Source: Paenibacillus marchantiophytorum (GTDB lineage: Bacteria > Bacillota > Bacilli > Paenibacillales > NBRC-103111). From it: DNA of 64,000 nt. The position numbers and the translations under genes were made by a program. The stretch spans positions 232,327-296,326 of the forward strand of contig NZ_BMHE01000001.1 in NCBI RefSeq assembly GCF_014640555.1, read 5' to 3'. Position 1 is the first letter of the stretch, and each line of letters opens with the position of its first letter. Below are positions 8,001 through 16,977 of this stretch, one piece after another. The notes below the pieces were generated by a model that saw only the letters and a program-made list of their open reading frames with translations, did not search any database and was not told where the DNA came from.

Positions 8001-8886
8001 CTTCCGTTTGATTCGTATCCCATTCGAAGTTCATGAAGCCAAGCGACCACTTGGGCAGCATCGGCGGTTTGCCCGTTATCTCTGCTACGCTGCTCATGAC
8101 TTCCTTAGGAGAGCCAAGCATAATGTAATACTCGACATTTTGCTTCGAATATCGGCGCCCTTCTACAGGGGTACCGCCATAATAAAATTCCATTTTCCCC
8201 GTTGCGCTGTCCGTGTACGGATAGCCGCCATCACTGTCAACCAATACGCCATAGCCAGCTGTGCTCCAAATGAGCGGCCCGCCGGAATCGCCTTGCTCAC
8301 CGGCATGCGCAGGTTCCGAGGAGGTGTTCCGCAGCAAATCCCCGCCGTTGTCGAACGCATTGAAGCTGCGAATACCGTACATATTGTCTGCCGTATTATG
8401 GACGAAGCGCACACCGTCGGAGAATACCCCGCCTCCTGACGGTTCCCAGAATAAGGTTGTGCCATCGGCCTTTTTCACCGTCATCCGCACAGGACTTTTC
8501 GTGATCTCGATCTTCATGGTTGAGGTCGTAATTGTCATTGGATTTGTCGCCGTGTTAATCGTAGCGCCTACGGAAGACCACGTTTTATTCGGATCCAGCA
8601 TCGGCGTTTTAGTGCTTGACGCTACACCATTAGGCCGATAATCAACCTTCAAAATACCGCTTTGCACAGCCTGTATAACCAGAAGATCATCGTTAGGCTC
8701 AGCGCCATTATCAACAGTGAGCGTCAGGGTATCTCCAGTCACACTCGAACTCACAAGATTGCCAAGGCTGCTGACATAGGCATGAGCAGGAGAACCTGGA
8801 AGTACAAGGGGAGTTGAGACTACAAGCGTACAGGCGGTGAATAAAACCAAAACTCGCGAAACATTATTATTTAACAATTTCATCAT
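5029..8886 (-). CDS. ctsZ: Secreted GH31 1,4-alpha-glucan 6-alpha-glucosyltransferase (CtsZ-like, cycloalternan synthesis)
   Basis: 1285 residues with a signal peptide (1-36, cleavage after SPAHA). A GH31 beta-sandwich and barrel follow, with the nucleophile region GWWNDETDK (D434) and acid/base LWSGDIGIQ (D496). Two CBM35-type modules begin near 850 and 990 (YEAEDASLSG, YEAESAEISG), and a CBM4/9-like C terminus begins near 1130. From memory, CtsZ of Bacillus globisporus C11 is about 1284 residues with the same order. That enzyme moves glucose to the 6-position of maltodextrins, the first step to cycloalternan. A second GH31 with CtsY features lies 51 nt upstream, supporting the assignment. 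Family and secretion are clear; exact specificity is inferred. A generic secreted alpha-glucosidase is the alternative. Confidence 0.85.
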   Translation of the reverse strand: MMKLLNNNVSRVLVLFTACTLVVSTPLVLPGSPAHAYVSSLGNLVSSSVTGDTLTLTVDNGAEPNDDLLVIQAVQSGILKVDYRPNGVASSTKTPMLDPNKTWSSVGATINTATNPMTITTSTMKIEITKSPVRMTVKKADGTTLFWEPSGGGVFSDGVRFVHNTADNMYGIRSFNAFDNGGDLLRNTSSEPAHAGEQGDSGGPLIWSTAGYGVLVDSDGGYPYTDSATGKMEFYYGGTPVEGRRYSKQNVEYYIMLGSPKEVMSSVAEITGKPPMLPKWSLGFMNFEWDTNQTEVTNNVDTYRAKNIPIDAYAFDYDWKKYGETNYGEFAWNTTNFPSASTTAWKSTMDAKGVKMIGITKPRIVTKDASAAATTQGTDATNGGYFYPGHSEYQDYFIPVTVRSIDPYNASERSWFWNHSKDALDKGIVGWWNDETDKVSSGGASYWFGNFTTGHMSQTMYEGQRAYTSGAQRVWQTARTFYPGAQRYATTLWSGDIGIQYNKGERISWAAGMKEQRAVMLSSINNGQVKWGMDTGGFNQQDGTTNNPNPDLYARWMQFSALTPVFRVHGNNHQQRQPWYFGSTAEEASKEAIQLRYSLIPYMYAYERSAYENGNGLVQPLMQAYPTDTTAKNYTDAWMFGDWLLAAPVVDKQQTSKDIYLPAGTWIDYARGITYTGGQTIQYPVNPETLTDMPLFIKKGAIIPTQKVQDYVGQSAVTSVDVDVFANSTPSSFTYYDDDGASYNYESGTYFKQNMTAQDNGSGSQSFTLGAKSGSFTPALQSYIVKLHGSAATSVTNNSSAMTSYASLQALKAAAGEGWATGKDVYGDVTYVKVAAGSASAKAIAIAGTAAVGASSVQYEAEDASLSGSTVAAKATVNTNHTGYTGTGFVDGLGNAGAGITFYPKVKTGGDYNVSLRYANASGTAKSVSVFVNGKRVKSTSLNSLANWDTWATQSETLPLTAGANIVTYKYYSDAGDTGNVNLDNITVPFTPVVGKYEAESAEISGGAALNANHWNYSGTSFVDSISAVGGQVKYNVNVPSAGSYQVALRYANGNSVTKTVSTYVNGTKLGQTSFTSPGGNWNVWQDNVQTVTLNAGVNTIAFKYDSGDSGNINLDRLLLSTAAAGTPVSELNLLDNPDFERDTSLSHNWVEWHPSTQAVAYGIDSGSTTNPPESPWSGDKRAYFFAAGAYQQSLHQTIAVPVNNVKYKVEAWVRMKNTTPTTARMEVQNYGGSAMYANISNSGVWKYISVSDVMVTNGQIDVGFYVDSPGGTTLHLDDVRVTKQ

Positions 8887-8937
8887 AGATACTCCCTTTC
8901 GCTAAGGAAATAAGGGAGGGCCAAGCCCTCCCAGCTT

Positions 8938-11900
8938 TTAGTGCTCTACGATAGCTATGTGATCGAGATTAATGCCAAGTGTGTTTGTGCTATCATAACT
9001 AACTTTCACTGTGTTGAGACCTGCAGTTAACGTTACGTTAACCGTTGCCGTTCCCCAGGTATCCCAGTTCGTTGTCAGCGGTAAAGCAAGGTCCGTTACT
9101 TTGGTGTTATTGACATAGATGGCGCGAGACCCATTGCCGGCCCCCGAGGAATAGCGCACCTTCAACGTATAGGTGCCTGCGGCTTTAACAGAAACATCGA
9201 AGGAAACATTGTCTCCCACCGTATCGAAGCCATCCACAAATCCAGTGCCCGTGTAACCCGTATGATTCGTGTTCGTAGTTACGCTGGTCAGAGCGGCAAA
9301 CTCAGCTTCATACTCGACTTTATTCACGCCATTCAGCACAACAGATTGAGCAGAAGCACTTGCCCCAAGCTTTGCATACGTGAATTTCTGAACGGTGTCA
9401 TAGTACCAGCCTGTCGAAGCGCCAATTAAGGCGGATAAAGTGCTGTATTCCGTCATCGCAGATCCGCCAACAGTAACAGAAGACGGTTTGGTTGTGAACA
9501 CTTGCAAGGTTTTGGTGGAATTAATAGCCGGGACTGACACCGTTTCTTTATTCAATCCATATTGTTCGGTAGAGGTGATTGTTTTCACGGAACCGCCAAT
9601 GTCATCGTTCCAGTCATATGTTGTTGTCCCTAGCGGATAAATGCGGAAGGCCAGATTCGTATAACTCGTCAAACTGTTCCCAATCGTCCCGCCAAGCTGA
9701 TATTGCGCATTCAAATTGAGCGGGAGTATGCTGCCTGACTTCACAAAGACAGGAAGATCATCGACTCCTGCATAGTAGCTGATCGTCCGTCCGCCTGGAC
9801 GCTGCGCACCGAACCAGAAATCAACCCAGTCGCCTTGGGGAAGATAAATGCTCTTGTTCGTTTCACCTTGATTCAGCACAGGCGCAACGAGTAAATTACT
9901 GCCAAACATATACTGCTGATTCAATCCGTAAGTGTTCGTATCCGTCGGATTGTCAAGCACCATCGCACGCATCACGGGCACACCGGTATCGCTTGCTTTC
10001 TTCGCCTCACTATAAATGTAAGGCAGCAGATTCATCCGGGTATTCGTGTATTTGGCAAAATGGTTAATGATCGTGTTGTCGCCCGTACGCGCTTGGGCGT
10101 TCCATGGGGAGCGTTCTTCGTTAATGCCTGAACTGCCATTCGATTCCGAATGGAACTGCATGATAGGAGCAAATGCAGCCATTTCAGTTGCCCGTTTGTA
10201 CAATTCAGCCGATGGATAGGAGCCCGTGAAGCCGGCCATATCCCAGCTCCAGTAAGGAACGCCTGACATACTGGCGGTAAGTCCCGCATTGACAGCCTGT
10301 TGGAAAGCGCCAAACGTCGACTCTTGGTCACCGGACCAGAAAATCTGATTCGCTTGGGCACCTTGCGTACCGGAACGACTGAACGAGACGGCATTGCTTT
10401 TCTTCGAACGAGCATATTCGTTATACGCTTTTACATACTCATTCGGGTATTGATTGCGCATTTCATCGCCTTTTTTACCATTGGAAAACGTATTCGAACG
10501 GCCCCACACCATTTCACCGCCATCCGTTTTGAAGCCATCAATGCCAACGCCATCAAACAGATAGGCACGTTTGGACATCCACCAGTTCTTGGCCGTTGTA
10601 TTCGTGAAATCAAGCAGCAAGCTATTCTCGAACCACTGTCCAGCCGGTATCCGATATTGGCCTCCGCTGCCGTTGCCTACGGCATAATTTTGCGCTACCA
10701 TGTAGGCTTCGTCATTATCTTTCTGGGTGTAAGCAGATGCCGTCCATTTCTGAATCGGAACCTGCCACAACACAAGCTTCATCCCATTATTATGCACGTT
10801 GTCGGCCATGGCTTTAGGATCCGTCCATTTGCCATTGAACGTGAAATCCGTATAGGCATGGGCAGCGCTGCCCGTCTTAGGTGTATACGTTGCATCATTA
10901 AAAATGTAAAATGTGTTCTCATCACTCCATTGTTCAAGAACCACAGCCGTTGCAGGAATATTGTTGGTATTCGCATTGGTAATGGCTGTCGAGACCTTGG
11001 ACTGACGATCCCATTCATTGGCTGACATCCATAAACCGAAAGCCCATTTCGGCAATGCCGTCGGCTTGCCTGTAATATTGGCATAGTTGCCTACCACATT
11101 ATTCAAATCATTTCCGTAAATGAAATAATAATCCAGTGTAGAGGCGGCGCTGCCCCCTGTATCAGCTGTAAAGCTGAACATATCGGTTCGTTCTGTAGCC
11201 AAGCGGAATTTGGAGTAATACGTTGAATTAACGAAGATGCCATAACCACTGCTGTTAAGCATAAAAGGAATCGCCATGTACGTTCGGTCATTCTGATTTT
11301 TGTATTGATTGTACACATAGGTGTCTACATCCGTGCCCCGTTTGCGAAAGTTGTTGTAGTGCTCGCCAAAGCCGAAAAACTCCTCGGCTGCCGGGGAATA
11401 AAAATGATCTTCCAGCTTGTTGATGACGGTGCTGCCATTGGTCAGCCAAGCAATATTGCGATTCGTGGTGCTGTCATATTGACGGGCAATCAGCGTAGTC
11501 CCATCCGGTTTATACACACTAAGCTTGAATGGATTCTTATCCACCTTCACCTTCAATTTGGACGTTGTAAGCCAAGTCGTTGATGCCGTATCCGAAACCG
11601 TATAATTGCTAAGGCCAGTGTTTAGAGTGCCGGTACCCGTCGGTGAAACCTGCACTCGCAGCACATCATCCGCTGCAAAGGAAAGATTGATCTTAGGCGT
11701 CATTGTGCCTGTATTTGCGACTGCATTCAGCACAACACGATTCGTATTGTTCGTGATCGAGCCTACACTGCTGACCGACTCCCAGCCAGTCACAGTGAAT
11801 GTATAGGGGCCATTGGTCTTTTCATTCGCACCGTCCTTGTTGCCATGAACGGTATAACTAATCACATCCCCTTTGGCAAAACTGCCGAGATTGGCCTCCC

Positions 11901-12213
11901 AATACGTATTGTTGCCGCTGTTGTATTTATATGCCGCTCCGACCGCCGTTTGACTGACACTATTTTTGGTCCAGGTTACCCACACGCTCTGTCCGGATTC
12001 AATAGGCCAAGTCGTTATTTTGATATAAACCGTATCACCTGCGACAGGATCCCTTGGACTTCGTTCCGTAGCCTGAATCTCATATAAATCATCAATACCA
12101 TACGGAGCATGATACACACCATCAATAGCGTAGATCGACGGGACGACCAAGAAGAAACAAAGCATAAACGAAAATCCAAATCGCATCAGTGCAGACAGCT
12201 TTCTTACATGCAT
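8938..12213 (-). CDS. ctsY: Secreted GH31 3-alpha-isomaltosyltransferase (CtsY-like, cycloalternan ring closure)
   Basis: 1091 residues from ATG 12213 (GAAGGGG site 8 nt upstream; the frame opens earlier but without a site). A signal peptide ends near VPSIYA. An N-terminal Ig-like sandwich follows, then the GH31 barrel with nucleophile GFKTDGGE (D564) and acid/base WSGDQEST (D629), and a C-terminal CBM35 from about 960. Known CtsY is about 1093 residues and lies next to ctsZ. It transfers isomaltosyl units in alpha-1,3 linkage and closes the cyclic tetrasaccharide. The barrel and sandwich are clearly paralogous to the intracellular enzyme at 12991-16707. Specificity is inferred from size, order and partner genes. 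Confidence 0.83.
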   Translation of the reverse strand: MHVRKLSALMRFGFSFMLCFFLVVPSIYAIDGVYHAPYGIDDLYEIQATERSPRDPVAGDTVYIKITTWPIESGQSVWVTWTKNSVSQTAVGAAYKYNSGNNTYWEANLGSFAKGDVISYTVHGNKDGANEKTNGPYTFTVTGWESVSSVGSITNNTNRVVLNAVANTGTMTPKINLSFAADDVLRVQVSPTGTGTLNTGLSNYTVSDTASTTWLTTSKLKVKVDKNPFKLSVYKPDGTTLIARQYDSTTNRNIAWLTNGSTVINKLEDHFYSPAAEEFFGFGEHYNNFRKRGTDVDTYVYNQYKNQNDRTYMAIPFMLNSSGYGIFVNSTYYSKFRLATERTDMFSFTADTGGSAASTLDYYFIYGNDLNNVVGNYANITGKPTALPKWAFGLWMSANEWDRQSKVSTAITNANTNNIPATAVVLEQWSDENTFYIFNDATYTPKTGSAAHAYTDFTFNGKWTDPKAMADNVHNNGMKLVLWQVPIQKWTASAYTQKDNDEAYMVAQNYAVGNGSGGQYRIPAGQWFENSLLLDFTNTTAKNWWMSKRAYLFDGVGIDGFKTDGGEMVWGRSNTFSNGKKGDEMRNQYPNEYVKAYNEYARSKKSNAVSFSRSGTQGAQANQIFWSGDQESTFGAFQQAVNAGLTASMSGVPYWSWDMAGFTGSYPSAELYKRATEMAAFAPIMQFHSESNGSSGINEERSPWNAQARTGDNTIINHFAKYTNTRMNLLPYIYSEAKKASDTGVPVMRAMVLDNPTDTNTYGLNQQYMFGSNLLVAPVLNQGETNKSIYLPQGDWVDFWFGAQRPGGRTISYYAGVDDLPVFVKSGSILPLNLNAQYQLGGTIGNSLTSYTNLAFRIYPLGTTTYDWNDDIGGSVKTITSTEQYGLNKETVSVPAINSTKTLQVFTTKPSSVTVGGSAMTEYSTLSALIGASTGWYYDTVQKFTYAKLGASASAQSVVLNGVNKVEYEAEFAALTSVTTNTNHTGYTGTGFVDGFDTVGDNVSFDVSVKAAGTYTLKVRYSSGAGNGSRAIYVNNTKVTDLALPLTTNWDTWGTATVNVTLTAGLNTVKVSYDSTNTLGINLDHIAIVEH

Positions 12214-12335
12214 AATTTTTTCCCCTTCCACACTCAAATTTTGTTCCTCTGAACGGGCACCACGATGAGTCACCAACCAACTTGCCTACTCGTCATCTAT
12301 GCGCAGCTCCAGGCATCACCCCTCTCACGTATATA

Positions 12336-12366
12336 GCGGTTCCGAGTCTCCATCTCTTGGAACCGC
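12336..12366. terminator. Intercistronic hairpin between the thioesterase-like gene and ctsY
   Basis: Perfect 8-bp inverted repeat GCGGTTCC/GGAACCGC with a 15-nt loop, 7 nt after the thioesterase-like gene. No T run follows on the minus strand, so it may attenuate or protect RNA rather than fully terminate. Confidence 0.45.
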
Positions 12367-12373
12367 CGATTCT

Positions 12374-12994
12374 TTATGTCATGTATTCTCTTTCCACAAT
12401 CGTTTGGGCTACCTGCAGCCAGCGGATGATATCCGCTTGCCAGAAGGCATGATTCCCTTCACAGACATGCACGTCGCAGATTTTGGACGTATAACGACTC
12501 CATTCCGATAGTTGATCAATCATCGCATGTTCATCTTTATTCCCAGTGAACACGCTAATCCTCGAACGAAGCTGCTCACGATCGACCGGCGGACGATATT
12601 CCCCCACAGGCTGGCAGCCAAAATCCTCCTTCTGAAGCCCACCTGCTTCACTGCGAGTTCGCAGCAGATGCGGGGCGCTGCATCCAGACAGAAACAAGTG
12701 GCTCGGTTCCCTCAGACCAGCACCCATTAAGCGATGGCTAACCTCAAAGGCAAGTAAACTACCCCAGCAATGGCCTACGAAGACATATTCTTCATTAGGC
12801 ACCAACTGCTTGCTAATGGATAGGACAGCTTCTTCCAGCGCTTGTTCCCAACGAGCAGAATACACCTCACGCATGGACAATCCGGTTTGCAGCAGCTCCA
12901 CACCATGGAATCTTATGCTTGCTGGCAATTCGCCGCTCCAAGCATGATAGGATTCCGAGAAATCACCACAGTGAGGAAAACCGAACAGAATCAC
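12374..12994 (-). CDS. Alpha/beta-hydrolase of the type II thioesterase family, Cys in the nucleophile position
   Basis: 206 residues resembling stand-alone thioesterases of peptide and polyketide synthesis: LFGFPHCGDFSESYHAW at the start, the nucleophile elbow GHCWG (C76) and a C-terminal EGNHAFW holding the likely catalytic His. The usual elbow is GHSMG, so Ser is replaced by Cys (codon TGC). The start GTG 12994 overlaps the stop of the upstream GH31 gene (GTGA), so the two are translationally coupled and belong to the glucan operon. No synthetase genes are nearby. Possible roles include removing acyl groups from sugars or acting on an acyl thioester; I cannot tell which. No signal peptide is seen, so it is cytoplasmic. 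Confidence 0.75.
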   Translation of the reverse strand: MILFGFPHCGDFSESYHAWSGELPASIRFHGVELLQTGLSMREVYSARWEQALEEAVLSISKQLVPNEEYVFVGHCWGSLLAFEVSHRLMGAGLREPSHLFLSGCSAPHLLRTRSEAGGLQKEDFGCQPVGEYRPPVDREQLRSRISVFTGNKDEHAMIDQLSEWSRYTSKICDVHVCEGNHAFWQADIIRWLQVAQTIVEREYMT

Positions 12995-15900
12995 CCTTCT
13001 ATCACCAGACTTCCTGCCGATTCCTCCGTGGCAATGACCACATCTTTACGGAAAATGACATACTGTCCCGGCTTTAATTGTTCGACATCATCAACTGTGG
13101 ATAACTGAATTCCAGATGACGTCACATGTGCTGCCCCATCCGGTTGGTACAACATGAACGTAACCGCTTGATTCATTTGGCCGGACCATTGCAGCTGAAC
13201 CTCAGCCTGATCGCGCTTCGCCGTAATAACCAAATGATTACCCAAGTCATCCTCGAACTCCGTTTCCAGTTCTGAAGTCACATAAACTCGCAAACACAAA
13301 TGCTCATAGCGATCAACCCGATTGCCAACATGATCGCCCAGCGAATAATCCTCCCCCAAATGAAGGGCAATCACACTATTTTGCTTCTGATAAACAGGGA
13401 TGCTTGCTAGAGGTGCAACTACTTTCAACAAACATCCTCCCTGAATCTCTTCCTGTTCTTGCAGGGAAAGCCACGTTCCCTCAGGGAAATAAACCTCCTT
13501 GGAGTAATGTCCTTCTGCCATGACAGGAGCCACCAGCAAACTTTCGCCAAACATGTATTGGCTGATCATCTCTGTGCAATGCGGATCTGCAGGATATTGC
13601 AGCGACATCGCCCGCATCATCGGCAGTCCGGTTCGGCTGGTACGAATCGCCTGATCATAAATATAAGGCAAGAGATTCATCCGAATATCAGCGTATTTCT
13701 TATACAAATCGATCACGATCGGCTGCCCCGTACGTTCTGCGATGTTCCAAGGCGTCCTGTCTTGGTTGAACTCCCCCTTGGTCTCGGCATGATATTGCAT
13801 CACTGGGCAGAACGCAGCCATTTGCGTGGATCTCACGAACAGCTCAGCCGTCGGAATGTCACCATGAAAGCCGCCCAAATCCCAACCCCAGAACGGAATC
13901 CCCGACATACTGCTGGATAGTCCTGCGATCATAGAGGATCGGAAGGCCTCGAAGGTTGAACGCTCATCTCCAGCCCAATGCAAAGGGTACCGCTGTGCGC
14001 CTGTATAACCCGCTCGACTGAACGTAATGCCGCCATCCTGGGCATATTTCCCAATGAAATCGTAATAGCTGCCCACATACAAATTGGGATATAAATTGCG
14101 CATTTCACGACCCGTTGACCCGTCAAAGAACTGCAAATCATGACCGAAAACAAATTCACCGCCATCGGTTTTGAAGCCATCCACACCGATTTCATCAGCT
14201 AGATACTGGCGTTTATCGAACCACCACTTCGACGCTTCCGGGTTCGTAAAGTCGATAATATGACTATCCTTAAACCAGTTGTACGGTAATGTGTATGCTT
14301 CGCCTGTCGCTGTCTTTACCTCATACCCTTGTTTCAGGAGAGTTATTTCATCCTGATCGCGCTGACCATGCGCAACGCCATACATATGTTTGTGGATCGG
14401 AATTTGCCATAGCAGCACTTTCAAGCCCTGGTTATGCAGCTCATCAACCATTGTTTTGGGGCTCGGCCAACGCCCCCACTCCGGAAACTGGAAATCGTCA
14501 TAGCGGAAAGGCTCGCTGCCATCTCTGACCTCGTACTGCGCATCGTTGAAAATATAAAAGGTCGCCTCGTCGCTCCATTGCTCAATGACAAGCACCGTAG
14601 ACGGAATTTGATATCGGGCGGTCAGCTCCGCCTGCTTCAGAACCTCAGCTTGAGAGTCCCAGTTATTGCTGGACATCCAAGGGCCAAATGACCATTTTGG
14701 CGGCAGCATAGGTCTGCCGGATAGCTGTGTAAATTGCCCAACCATAGCCAGCGGTTCATCGGCAAATAGATAAGCTGCGACTTGCTGCTTGGCGCTTGAT
14801 ACATCGACTTCCACTTCAACTAGGTCAGATAACCGTGTGTGAAAACGGAATGTCGAGTAAAGCGGCGTATCCACGAAGAGAGCATACCCGCCGGAGGAAA
14901 TCGCAAACGGAACCGGCATGTACGTCTTCAAGCCTTGATCCCGGTACTGATTGTACACATATTGGTCCACTTCTTGACCCGAGTACTCATAATGGCAGAA
15001 GCGCTCGCCCATCCCAAACCAGCGATGCTCCGGCTTCGTCCGGAAGTTCAGCCGCACCTTATGGAGCAAGCCCGCGCCGTCGATTAGCGCCTCGACAAGA
15101 GGCTTCCCTTCGGCGGCGAAGCCCTCCATCAGCTCGCCCTCCGCGCTGCGCAGCACCAGCGCGAGCTTGCCCTCGCGCACGTCGGCTTCCAGCCGTGCGC
15201 GCCCAACCGCAACAGCCGCCTGCTGCGCCGGCTGGCCATTCGCCGGTTCGCCATCTGCGGCGAACGTCACCTGCACAGCGCCGCTCGCGTCGGCGCGGAA
15301 CGTTAAGGCAGCGGTGCGCGAAGCCTCCGCGCCGTAGGCCAACAAGGCGACGAAGCCGTCCTCCGTCGTCTCCAAAGCACGGACGTGCGCCAGCGGCACC
15401 CAAGCCCGCACGTGAAAGCTGTAAGTCGCCGAACGCTGCGACTTGCCTCCCTGTTGAAGCGCGAAAGCATAGCTCACCTCGTCACCTGCGAGGTATGGGC
15501 CCAGCTGCGCTTCCCAGACCTTCTCTCCGCCATCCATCACTTTCATGACGGCGGGGACGGCCTCAGCTGCCGGAATACCATTCACGGCAGCCTGCACAGA
15601 GACGATCTGACTCGCCTGAAAAGGCTGAGTCAGCAATCGCACGATCACCGTATCCCCCGCTTGAGGTTCCCGGGGAAAACGCTCATAAGACAGGATGACA
15701 TACGGATCATCGTAACCCGTTGGTTGATGAATCAAGCGAACACTGTCCAATTCATCCTTGTTGGACTTGCCAGAAAGCAGCGAGGCCTGCGTAAGTGTCA
15801 CCAAGATAGAGCTCAAGACGCTTACATCAGGCTCACCATAGCGTTCTAGTGAATGCGTCAGCAGCAGAGGCTCCTTGGCTGTGGCGATATCCACTTCCGG

Positions 15901-16707
15901 CAGCCGCCCCTGCTTCTCGAGTAAGTTCTCTACGTGCGCAAGCAGTTCTTTGGCCCTTACGGTATCGCCTTTTTTGGCGTAGTACCAAGCGAGCAAGCAG
16001 GTCAGATCCGGTCGCTCACAACCGCCGTATGACGTGTCGCCTACTTTAAATCTCACGCCTTGTTCAACTAGCGTCTCTTCCAATTCGTACAACGCTTCAA
16101 TTAATATTCGATCTTCAATACCCAGTAAACCGAATGGAATAGCTGCAGTGACAATATCGCCATGTATGGCGGTATCCCCCAATTGACTGATTACTCGTCC
16201 GTCTTTAATCATGCTGGCAAACAGGAGTTCACGAATCGCTTTGAGCAGACGCACGCCACGTTCGCCAATGCCGTTCTGAACATTGACTTGCAGCGCAGCG
16301 AAATAAATGGCCAGGTGGCTTAAATAAATACCCTCGCTTCCATCCGTTAGCCAATGAGGCTGCGGCTTCTGCCAGTTCGCCTCCAGATAAAGCGTCGTTG
16401 CCGCTGTATAACTACCCAGCTCCGTTTTAAACGCCAGATCATCCGTCGCCTTCACATATTCTCCGACCACCCATAGAACGAGCGCAGCATCTGTCAGTAG
16501 AACTTGATCTCGATCTTCCTTATGACCTGATCTGCTTTGCAACAATCGAAGCAGCGGCAAGGCACGATCAGCCTCGCCTCGCTGAATGAGCGCATAGCTC
16601 AAAAACACCAGATCGCGATTAGCAGCCCTGTGCCCAGTGATTGTTACTTGACCTGTATGTTCATCCAGAACGAAATCCAGATTAGATTGTGTATGTTGTG
16701 TTTGCAC
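12991..16707 (-). CDS. Intracellular GH31 glycosidase with N-terminal GH15-like domain, probable cycloalternan-degrading enzyme
   Basis: 1238 residues without signal peptide. Residues about 25-310 resemble the GH15 glucoamylase (alpha/alpha)6 barrel: NRDLVFLSYAL, LTDAALVLWVVGEY, DGSEG (E125), GDTSYGG and GRLPE (E271). The two Glu lie where GH15 acid and base residues are expected. An Ig-like sandwich follows at about 330-420 (like that of the ctsY product), then a GH31 barrel with nucleophile GFKTDGGE (D848) and acid/base WAGDERST (D914). In this operon it most likely opens imported cycloalternan to isomaltose, which a working GH15 part could split to glucose. The DNA at 15060-15420 is markedly GC-rich. 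Whether the GH15 part is active is unknown. Confidence 0.82.
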   Translation of the reverse strand: MQTQHTQSNLDFVLDEHTGQVTITGHRAANRDLVFLSYALIQRGEADRALPLLRLLQSRSGHKEDRDQVLLTDAALVLWVVGEYVKATDDLAFKTELGSYTAATTLYLEANWQKPQPHWLTDGSEGIYLSHLAIYFAALQVNVQNGIGERGVRLLKAIRELLFASMIKDGRVISQLGDTAIHGDIVTAAIPFGLLGIEDRILIEALYELEETLVEQGVRFKVGDTSYGGCERPDLTCLLAWYYAKKGDTVRAKELLAHVENLLEKQGRLPEVDIATAKEPLLLTHSLERYGEPDVSVLSSILVTLTQASLLSGKSNKDELDSVRLIHQPTGYDDPYVILSYERFPREPQAGDTVIVRLLTQPFQASQIVSVQAAVNGIPAAEAVPAVMKVMDGGEKVWEAQLGPYLAGDEVSYAFALQQGGKSQRSATYSFHVRAWVPLAHVRALETTEDGFVALLAYGAEASRTAALTFRADASGAVQVTFAADGEPANGQPAQQAAVAVGRARLEADVREGKLALVLRSAEGELMEGFAAEGKPLVEALIDGAGLLHKVRLNFRTKPEHRWFGMGERFCHYEYSGQEVDQYVYNQYRDQGLKTYMPVPFAISSGGYALFVDTPLYSTFRFHTRLSDLVEVEVDVSSAKQQVAAYLFADEPLAMVGQFTQLSGRPMLPPKWSFGPWMSSNNWDSQAEVLKQAELTARYQIPSTVLVIEQWSDEATFYIFNDAQYEVRDGSEPFRYDDFQFPEWGRWPSPKTMVDELHNQGLKVLLWQIPIHKHMYGVAHGQRDQDEITLLKQGYEVKTATGEAYTLPYNWFKDSHIIDFTNPEASKWWFDKRQYLADEIGVDGFKTDGGEFVFGHDLQFFDGSTGREMRNLYPNLYVGSYYDFIGKYAQDGGITFSRAGYTGAQRYPLHWAGDERSTFEAFRSSMIAGLSSSMSGIPFWGWDLGGFHGDIPTAELFVRSTQMAAFCPVMQYHAETKGEFNQDRTPWNIAERTGQPIVIDLYKKYADIRMNLLPYIYDQAIRTSRTGLPMMRAMSLQYPADPHCTEMISQYMFGESLLVAPVMAEGHYSKEVYFPEGTWLSLQEQEEIQGGCLLKVVAPLASIPVYQKQNSVIALHLGEDYSLGDHVGNRVDRYEHLCLRVYVTSELETEFEDDLGNHLVITAKRDQAEVQLQWSGQMNQAVTFMLYQPDGAAHVTSSGIQLSTVDDVEQLKPGQYVIFRKDVVIATEESAGSLVIEG

Positions 16708-16741
16708 AATAAGCCTCCTGCTTCTCTTAAAAGTTAAAAAA

Positions 16742-16977
16742 GAAAAACGGCTTCACCGCCCTGATAGATCAGTCTCTCCTTAGCGGCAAAACCTTGTAAG
16801 GGAAATAGAGGACGCTAATTAGGAAAAAAGTAGGGGGCATGGGTAATAGCGAAACTACAGGGTCTTATTTCCACAAATACGTTGAAAATTCCCATGAAAC
16901 GGAAAAATAGCGACCTGTCGTTCCCTCACCCTACCGAAAATGACACTTTTAGCTTGAATAGCGCATCGTAGTTAAAT
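16742..16977. repeat. Composite intergenic repeat array, member 2
   Basis: Begins with the shared hairpin block (CGGCTTCACCGCCC, 16748-16761), followed by four motif copies: complement at 16799-16820 and 16849-16870, forward at 16906-16926 and 16957-16977 (last one truncated). Steps are 50, 57 and 51 bp. It is alignable over some 230 bp with member 3. It fills the gap between the binding-protein gene and the GH31 gene of the glucan operon. Confidence 0.82.

Noticed and set aside
7303..8439. 378-codon plus-strand frame
   Set aside because: Antisense to the well-supported ctsZ-like gene; composition follows from the coding strand.
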